From: Pelagibacteraceae bacterium TMED65
Lineage (GTDB): Bacteria > Pseudomonadota > Alphaproteobacteria > TMED127
Direction: 5' to 3'
Length of the DNA: 12,205 bases
Assembly (NCBI GenBank): GCA_002167215.1
Contig: NHDS01000022.1
Location: 2,300 to 14,504, forward strand
The translations under genes were made by a program, and so were the position numbers. Below the pieces are notes generated by a model. The model saw nothing but the letters and a program-made list of their open reading frames with translations, did no database searches and was not told the DNA's origin. This document shows, piece after piece, positions 7,535 to 12,205 of this stretch (positions within the stretch are counted from its first letter, which is position 1; every line of letters begins with the position of its first letter).

Positions 7535-7692
7535 TTAAACTTTCATTAAAAATAAATCTTTTGAAGACTCGTCAATTTTTGCGAAAGACTATGCCAGATT
7601 TAGAATAATCAAGATTTTAGTAATTTTGAACAAAGAAATATTAATGTATTCTGGAAAATTATTCAGAAAACTAGTGATTATTTACAAGGTTA

Positions 7693-7721
7693 TTGTATTT
7701 AAAAATTACAATTGGTAGTAT
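7693..7721 (+). promoter_or_regulatory. Weak sigma70-like promoter candidate for the aldehyde dehydrogenase
   Basis: TTGTAT (7693-7698) and TAGTAT (7716-7721) are spaced by 17 bases. They match the -35 and -10 consensus at about 3 of 6 and 4 of 6 positions. A transcript starting near 7728 would have a leader of about 34 bases before the ATG at 7762. Such matches are frequent in AT-rich DNA, so this is tentative. Confidence 0.25.
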
Positions 7722-7749
7722 ATTTAAGAATGTTATTTTAAAATTTATT

Positions 7750-7754
7750 GGAGG
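7750..7754 (+). promoter_or_regulatory. Shine-Dalgarno fixing the aldehyde dehydrogenase start
   Basis: A perfect GGAGG lies 7 bases before the ATG at 7762. It is the strongest ribosome binding site in the window. It rules in favour of this ATG over the in-frame TTG at 7693, which has no such signal and would add 23 atypical residues. Confidence 0.85.
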
Positions 7755-7761
7755 AAAAAAT

Positions 7762-9282
7762 ATGGATGCTTCTGTACTAAACTACACTGTAAATGATAAT
7801 GTTGGTAAGTTTTTGAAACAAACCCAAAAACTTTACATTAATGGCAAATGGATAGATTCAAAATCAGGCAAAACATTTGATGTCGAAGATCCTGCAACAG
7901 GAAAGAAAATATCTACCTGTGCAGCTGGGAATGAACAAGATATTAATGAAGCTGTAATGGCTGCCAGAAAGTGTTTCGATTCTGGAAATTGGCATGTCAA
8001 AATACCACCAAATGAGAGAGGAAAGATTGTTTGGAAAATTGCAGAACTCATAGATCAACATACAGAAGAGTTAGCTCAATTAGAATCTCTTGATAACGGT
8101 AAACCAGTTGCTATAGCAGCAGGAGCTGATGTTGCGTTATCTTCGGACATCTTTAGGTATATGGCAGGATGGGCAACAAAGATTGAAGGTGAAACTATTC
8201 CAATTTCAGTTCCATACACCCCTGGTGCTCAGTATCACAGTTATACATTGCGGGAACCTGTAGGTGTGGTAGGACAAATAATCCCGTGGAATTTTCCTTT
8301 ATTAATGGCTGCATGGAAATTGTCGGTTGCTTTGGCTGCTGGATGTACAATTGTTTTGAAACCTGCGGAACAAACTCCTTTATCAGCTCTTAGGTTAACA
8401 GAAATAATCAACAATTCTGGATTATTACCTGATGGGACTTTAAACGTTGTAACTGGTTTAGGTGAGGAGGCAGGAGCTCCTCTTGCAGCACACCCTCAAG
8501 TAGATAAAGTAGCTTTTACAGGGTCAACTGAAGTAGGTAAATTAATCACAAAGGCTTCAGCAGGTAACCTTAAGAAAGTTTCACTTGAACTCGGGGGTAA
8601 ATCTCCAACAATAATTTTCCCTGATGCTGATATAGATGCAGCGATTGCAGGAGCCGCTAGTGCAATATTTTTCAATCATGGCCAATGTTGTTGCGCTGGT
8701 TCACGATTAATGGCTCATGAGAAAGTATTTGACAAAGTTACTGAAGGTATTTCAAAAATCGCTTCAAATATTAAAGTTGGTCCTGGAATGGATTCTTCTT
8801 CTGAAATGGGTCCTCTTGTATCTGACGAACAATTCCAAAAAGTTTCTGGTTACATTGAGGCAGGAAAAGCGGAAGGTGGAGAAATAGTAGCCGGCGGAAA
8901 GTATGACAACTCATCTGGGGGACATTTCGTACATCCAACTGTTTTTGCAAAGACAAATAAAGACATGTCCATTGTAAAAGAAGAAATATTTGGTCCCGTT
9001 CTCTGTGCTCAGCCCTTTTCAGACGAAGATCTTGATAAAATAGCTGATGTTGCAAACAATACTTCATTTGGACTCGCAGCTAGTGTTTGGAGTAAAAATA
9101 TAAGTACAGCGCACAAGCTGGCAGCTAAAATAAGAGCCGGAACTGTTTGGATTAATTGTCATAATATTTTTGACGCTTCACTGCCATTTGGAGGTTATAA
9201 AGAATCTGGGTGGGGTAGAGAAATGGGTCACGAAGTTCTTAAAAACTATACAGAACTAAAAGCAGTTACTGTAAATCTGTAA
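7762..9282 (+). CDS. NAD(P)+-dependent aldehyde dehydrogenase (ALDH1/2-like class)
   Basis: Oxidises an aldehyde to the carboxylate with NAD(P)+; cytoplasmic, normally a homotetramer. From the ATG behind GGAGG the protein is 506 residues, the family's usual length. Motifs in order: PWNFP with N177 (oxyanion hole), KPAEQTP (NAD adenosine site), FTGSTEVGK (252-260, Rossmann loop), LELGGKSP with general base E276, GQCCCAGSR with catalytic cysteine C310 (middle of a Cys triplet, as in mammalian ALDH2), EEIFGPV, and C-terminal PFGGYKESGWGRE. All catalytic residues are intact. The sequence resembles the phenylacetaldehyde, betaine-aldehyde and general ALDH2-like group, but the substrate cannot be decided. 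GC looks higher than in the neighbouring membrane-protein genes (one 60-base line near 8461 is 50%), which may reflect strong expression or later acquisition. It is followed by a clear terminator. Confidence 0.93.
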   Translation: MDASVLNYTVNDNVGKFLKQTQKLYINGKWIDSKSGKTFDVEDPATGKKISTCAAGNEQDINEAVMAARKCFDSGNWHVKIPPNERGKIVWKIAELIDQHTEELAQLESLDNGKPVAIAAGADVALSSDIFRYMAGWATKIEGETIPISVPYTPGAQYHSYTLREPVGVVGQIIPWNFPLLMAAWKLSVALAAGCTIVLKPAEQTPLSALRLTEIINNSGLLPDGTLNVVTGLGEEAGAPLAAHPQVDKVAFTGSTEVGKLITKASAGNLKKVSLELGGKSPTIIFPDADIDAAIAGAASAIFFNHGQCCCAGSRLMAHEKVFDKVTEGISKIASNIKVGPGMDSSSEMGPLVSDEQFQKVSGYIEAGKAEGGEIVAGGKYDNSSGGHFVHPTVFAKTNKDMSIVKEEIFGPVLCAQPFSDEDLDKIADVANNTSFGLAASVWSKNISTAHKLAAKIRAGTVWINCHNIFDASLPFGGYKESGWGREMGHEVLKNYTELKAVTVNL

Positions 9283-9292
9283 AAGTTCAAAA

Positions 9293-9318
9293 AAAGCCAG
9301 ATTTAATAATCTGGCTTT
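9293..9318 (+). terminator. Intrinsic-terminator-like hairpin after the aldehyde dehydrogenase
   Basis: AAAGCCAGATT (9293-9303) and AATCTGGCTTT (9308-9318) form a perfect 11-bp stem with a TAAT loop. An A run precedes it, and the 3' arm ends in TTT followed by ATCTT, a short, imperfect U tract. It starts about 10 bases after the gene's stop. Its 3' end is only five bases before the ATG of the next gene. Confidence 0.85.
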
Positions 9319-9323
9319 ATCTT

Positions 9324-9608
9324 ATGATCACTAATAATAGAAAAGAAAAGGATTACATCAAATTTATTTTTCTTAATAAATTGATTGCCTTCAGTTTTTC
9401 TTTAGTTACATTAATCGTATATTTCTCATTTATACTAATAATTGGTTTTTATCCTGAGGTATTAGGTGTTTTTCTATTCGACTCTTTTATTACAGTTGGG
9501 ATTATAATAGGTTTATCAATTATTATTTTCTCAATATTCCTTACATTATTGTACACTTTAGTTGCAAACAACTTTCTGGACAAATTAAGAGAAAAAATAA
9601 ATAAATGA
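9324..9608 (+). CDS. DUF485 membrane protein, YjcH-like partner of ActP
   Basis: Small inner-membrane protein of the DUF485 family, found next to acetate permease ActP in many bacteria (yjcH-actP in E. coli). The 94 residues comprise a charged N-terminus (1-19), two hydrophobic helices (about 20-42 and 56-80) and a short cytoplasmic tail ([12 protein letters not shown]) that matches the form of YjcH. The exact role is not established; it may help or stabilise the symporter. The gene overlaps actP as ATGA. The ATG at 9324 comes five bases after the terminator hairpin and has no Shine-Dalgarno, so initiation may be leaderless, or its transcript may start inside or just past the hairpin. No acs gene is present beside it, unlike in enterobacteria. 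Confidence 0.85.
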   Translation: MITNNRKEKDYIKFIFLNKLIAFSFSLVTLIVYFSFILIIGFYPEVLGVFLFDSFITVGIIIGLSIIIFSIFLTLLYTLVANNFLDKLREKINK

Positions 9609-11218
9609 CATTTGTAATTTTTTTATTATTGTACTTTTTCCCAACAACGACCACGGCAATCACCCATGATAAGAACAGCAATTACTTTGCTGCTATTATA
9701 TTTCTATTATTTGTTTTTGTTACGCTATTAATTACATACTTTGCCTCCAAAAAAACAAATATTAAGGAAAACTACTATGCTGCGGGAGGAAAAATTTCAG
9801 GTTTTCAGAATGGGCTTGCAATTGCAGGTGATTATATGTCTGCTGCTTCATTCCTTGGAATTTCTGGTCTAGTTTTCTTATCAGGTTTTGATGGTTTGAT
9901 TTACTCAATAGGTTTTCTTGTTGGATGGCCAATTATTCTTTTTTTAATCTCAGAAAGACTTAGAAATCTGGGCAAGTTTACATTTGCAGATGTAACTGCA
10001 ATTAGACTAGAGCAATCTAAAATAAGAATCCTATCTAGTACTGGCACTCTGGTCACTATAATTCTCTATTTAATTGCTCAGATGGTTGGTGCTGGGTCTC
10101 TAATACAGATTTTATTTGGTTTACCTTATGATTTAGCAGTTTGGTTGGTAGGGATATTAATGATAATTTATGTTGGGTTTGGGGGAATGATTGCTACGAC
10201 CTGGGTTCAAATAATAAAAGCATTTCTTCTAATTTTTGGTGCTTCCATTCTTGCTTTTTTAGTATTTAAAGAATTTTCATTCAGTTTAAGCAATCTTTTG
10301 AACGAAGCAGTAAAAGTTCATGAAAGTAAAGAAGAAATATTATTTCCCGGTAAACTGATATCCGATCCAATATCAGCAATTTCATTAGGAATAGCTTTGA
10401 TATTTGGAACTGCTGGTTTACCTCATATATTGATGAGATTTTTTACAGTACCAGATGCTAAAAGTGCTAGAATTTCTGCCTTTTATGCAACATCATTTAT
10501 AGGTTATTTTTATATTTTAACATTTGTGATTGGTTTTGGTGCAATTGTTTTTTTATCACAAAACAATCTTTATTTAGATGAAACTGGTAATTTATTGGGC
10601 TCAAATAACATGGCAGCTATCCATTTGTCACATTCTATTGGTGGAGATATTTTTCTAGGATTTATTTCAGCAGTGGCTTTTGCCACAATTTTAGCAGTTG
10701 TATCTGGTCTAACCCTAGCTGGGGCTTCAGCAATTGGCAGAGATTTTTACGTTTACGTCATGAAAAAGGGAAATACAAATGACAATAAAGAATTGCTAGT
10801 TTCAAAATTTTCAAGCGTCATTATTGGATTATTAGCTATTTTTTTGGGGATTTTTTTTGAAGAACAAAATGTTGCCTTTATGGTAGGGTTAGCTTTTGCT
10901 GTAGCAGCAAGTACAAATTTTCCTATTTTATTTTTGACTATTACTTGGAAAAGTTTAACCACGAATGGAGCGTTTTACGGTGGTTTAATAGGGCTTATAA
11001 CTACTATAACACTAGTGGTTCTAGGCCCAACTATTTGGGTTGAAGTCTTAGGGTTTGAAAAAGCTATTTTCCCATATAAATACCCAGCTTTATTTACGGT
11101 TACTGTTTCATTTCTTTCTATAATTTTAATTTCTTTAAGTGACAAAAATGTTAACAGAATTGAAAATTTAGAAAAATTTAATAAACTAACTAAAAGAGCT
11201 TACTTAGGAAAAGATTAA
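9605..11218 (+). CDS. actP: Cation/acetate symporter (sodium:solute symporter family)
   Basis: Inner-membrane symporter importing acetate and related short carboxylates with a cation (SSS family). At 537 residues it is close to E. coli ActP (549). The N-terminus (1-18) looks like a signal peptide, also a feature of ActP, followed by about 13 membrane segments. Hallmarks: [24 protein letters not shown] with the run on to ASFLGISG (about 57-88), [21 protein letters not shown] (103-123), [76 protein letters not shown] and [21 protein letters not shown]. The agreement with ActP runs the whole length. It overlaps the DUF485 gene (ATGA), and its stop is one base before the TTG start of a small DNA-binding protein. 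Specificity within short carboxylates is inferred. Confidence 0.95.
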   Translation: MTFVIFLLLYFFPTTTTAITHDKNSNYFAAIIFLLFVFVTLLITYFASKKTNIKENYYAAGGKISGFQNGLAIAGDYMSAASFLGISGLVFLSGFDGLIYSIGFLVGWPIILFLISERLRNLGKFTFADVTAIRLEQSKIRILSSTGTLVTIILYLIAQMVGAGSLIQILFGLPYDLAVWLVGILMIIYVGFGGMIATTWVQIIKAFLLIFGASILAFLVFKEFSFSLSNLLNEAVKVHESKEEILFPGKLISDPISAISLGIALIFGTAGLPHILMRFFTVPDAKSARISAFYATSFIGYFYILTFVIGFGAIVFLSQNNLYLDETGNLLGSNNMAAIHLSHSIGGDIFLGFISAVAFATILAVVSGLTLAGASAIGRDFYVYVMKKGNTNDNKELLVSKFSSVIIGLLAIFLGIFFEEQNVAFMVGLAFAVAASTNFPILFLTITWKSLTTNGAFYGGLIGLITTITLVVLGPTIWVEVLGFEKAIFPYKYPALFTVTVSFLSIILISLSDKNVNRIENLEKFNKLTKRAYLGKD

Positions 11219-11219
11219 A

Positions 11220-11489
11220 TTGTTATTTGCAGATATTAATAATCCAACTACTCAAGAAATTAAAGATTGGATGATCAAAAGTGATCTTTCTATTAGTTCG
11301 GCATCAGAATTATTAGGAATAAGTAAAAGACAATTTTTAAGAATCATTTCTGGAGAATCCAAAGCCAAAAGAATACATTCTTTAGCAATGCAGATGATTT
11401 GGCTTATTAATGAAAATAAAAAAAATATTTTAAACAAAAGCTTAGAAGTTAATAGTCAAAAGAAAATCATTAAAATACCAATTAGATAA
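11220..11489 (+). CDS. Small helix-turn-helix protein coupled to actP
   Basis: An 89-residue protein with an XRE-like helix-turn-helix at about residues 24-46: SISSASELLGIS, then a recognition helix KRQFLRIISG. A hydrophobic helix (SLAMQMIWLINE) and a basic, disordered-looking tail follow. I do not recognise a named family. The start is taken as TTG, one base after the actP stop, with AGGAA at 11206-11210 nine bases upstream; the next ATG, at 11271, would cut into the domain region. The spacing suggests cotranscription with DUF485-actP, so it may regulate acetate uptake, but no target is visible. The HTH could also be a general nucleoid or regulatory protein. It converges on the glycosyltransferase gene with a two-base gap. 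Confidence 0.7.
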   Translation: MLFADINNPTTQEIKDWMIKSDLSISSASELLGISKRQFLRIISGESKAKRIHSLAMQMIWLINENKKNILNKSLEVNSQKKIIKIPIR

Positions 11490-11491
11490 AA

Positions 11492-12205
11492 CTAATCTCT
11501 AAATAATAAGAAATTCATTCTTTTATTTTCAGATCTAACCTTTTTTATAATATCCAAAATTAAACCAGAAAAAAAACTTAAAAAACAAAGTATCATTAAA
11601 AAACCTGCAAGAATTGCTGAAGGCATTTTTAATACCAATCCAGTTAAATAGAAATCTCTGATTACTGGCACTCCTATGATTAATGACAAGAAAAGAAAAA
11701 TTAAACTCATAAGAGAAAAAAATAACAAAGGTTTTTCATCTTTTATTAAAATTAAAATTAGTTTTAAAATTTTTACCCCATCTTTGAAAGTACTTAATTT
11801 GCTATATGATCCCTCCATTCTAGAGCTATAAATACAATCAAACTCGGAAACTGCCAGTCTTTGTTCTAGTGAATGAATTGTAAGTTCTGCTTCAATTTCA
11901 AATTCCTTTGAATTTAAAGGAAAGGTTTTTACAAATCTTTTTGAAAAAACTCTAAAACCCGAAAAAATATCTGTTATGTCTTTGCCAAAGAAAAAATTAA
12001 CAAAGTTTGAAAAAAAACGATTTCCAATGACATGGCCCTTTCTATATGCAGACGAATCTTTGTGAACTCTTTTTCCCACCATCATATCATAATTATATTT
12101 GTCCATCATTAATAGTACTTCATATATTTTCGAAACATCGTAAGTGTCATCTCCGTCAACCATTACGAAATATTTGGCGTCAATTTCGTCAGAAAACATC
12201 TGTCT
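11492..12205 (-). CDS. Family 2 glycosyltransferase with C-terminal membrane segments, 5'-truncated
   Basis: Membrane-anchored GT2 enzyme of the dolichol-phosphate-mannose-synthase/GtrB type, which moves a sugar from a nucleotide sugar to a polyprenyl phosphate or a related lipid for surface polysaccharide. The window end removes the N-terminal part of the GT-A domain; 237 residues are visible and the frame is open to the edge. Visible are the DxD-type metal motif in VMVDGDDTYD, then VGKRVH, the family-typical GNRFFSNFVNFFFG..ITDIFSGFRVFS and the FEIEAELTIHSLE stretch. Two hydrophobic segments near the end (LLFFSLMSLIFLFLSLIIG and ILAGFLMILCFLSFFSGLIL) are consistent with a GtrB-like membrane anchor. 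The ATG at 12199 is internal to the domain. The exact sugar and acceptor are unknown. Confidence 0.85.
   Translation of the reverse strand, partial: RQMFSDEIDAKYFVMVDGDDTYDVSKIYEVLLMMDKYNYDMMVGKRVHKDSSAYRKGHVIGNRFFSNFVNFFFGKDITDIFSGFRVFSKRFVKTFPLNSKEFEIEAELTIHSLEQRLAVSEFDCIYSSRMEGSYSKLSTFKDGVKILKLILILIKDEKPLLFFSLMSLIFLFLSLIIGVPVIRDFYLTGLVLKMPSAILAGFLMILCFLSFFSGLILDIIKKVRSENKRMNFLLFRD

Larger units (their letters stand above)
7435..7761. other. 327-base intergenic region before the aldehyde dehydrogenase
   Basis: The only stretch over 300 bases without a gene. No convincing small ORF is seen on either strand. Its first third holds a possible folded RNA (about 7463-7534). The middle (about 7535-7690) is AT-rich with nothing I can name. 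The end holds a weak promoter candidate (7693-7721) and a strong Shine-Dalgarno. I see no tRNA and no recognised riboswitch class. The length is notable where most other gaps are zero to about 100 bases. Confidence 0.8.

Noticed and set aside
7693..7761. In-frame TTG extension of the aldehyde dehydrogenase by 23 residues
   Set aside because: The residues do not match the family N-terminus, no ribosome binding site precedes the TTG, and GGAGG is ideally placed for the ATG at 7762.
8771..9067. 98-residue open frame on the minus strand inside the aldehyde dehydrogenase
   Set aside because: Low-complexity Leu/Gln/Phe composition typical of an antisense shadow; the plus-strand gene is intact with all motifs.
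1..12205. Mobile elements, prophage, toxin-antitoxin or CRISPR content
   Set aside because: No transposase, integrase, repeat array or flanking repeats are seen; the small HTH protein has no toxin partner next to it.

Overview
This is an AT-rich, tightly packed bacterial chromosome segment. By eye it is roughly 30-35% GC; I did not compute this. Genes overlap by ATGA or TAATG, and both convergent gene pairs are separated by only two bases. These are the habits of a streamlined marine bacterioplankton genome. The folE-hisI pair and the variant metal-binding motif of HisI point to an AT-rich alphaproteobacterium (SAR11/HIMB59-like or similar). That placement is an inference from recalled families, not the result of a search.

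Layout, left to right. (1) Positions 3-4602, plus strand: the 3' part of rpe (ribulose-phosphate 3-epimerase) overlaps an RND efflux adaptor, which overlaps a complete AcrB-type RND pump. No TolC-like outer-membrane gene is in the window. (2) Positions 4605-6254, minus strand: a solitary gene for the A subunit of the formyltransferase/hydrolase complex (FhcA, the bacterial homologue of formylmethanofuran dehydrogenase subunit A), convergent with the pump. (3) Positions 6255-6355: a short divergent promoter region with an imperfect inverted repeat. (4) Positions 6356-7434, plus strand: folE (GTP cyclohydrolase I) and hisI (phosphoribosyl-AMP cyclohydrolase), overlapping by one base. (5) Positions 7435-7761: the only long non-coding stretch, with a possible structured RNA and a weak promoter candidate. 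(6) Positions 7762-9282: an NAD(P)+-dependent aldehyde dehydrogenase, followed by a clear 11-bp terminator hairpin. (7) Positions 9324-11489, plus strand: a DUF485 membrane protein, an ActP acetate symporter and a small helix-turn-helix protein in one tight unit. (8) Positions 11492-12205, minus strand: the C-terminal part of a membrane-anchored family 2 glycosyltransferase, cut by the window end.

How the genes may work together. FolE makes the pterin precursor used for folate and, in methylotrophic bacteria, for tetrahydromethanopterin-type carriers. FhcA belongs to the H4MPT/methanofuran-linked pathway that oxidises formaldehyde to formate. Their divergent arrangement therefore suggests a shared one-carbon theme. 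The aldehyde dehydrogenase makes carboxylates and ActP/DUF485 imports acetate-like carboxylates, so the right half looks like carbon scavenging. The most interesting points are the FhcA gene with no fhcB, fhcC or fhcD beside it, the possible structured RNA upstream of the aldehyde dehydrogenase, and the small DNA-binding protein coupled to actP. I see no mobile element, CRISPR array, rRNA or tRNA gene.
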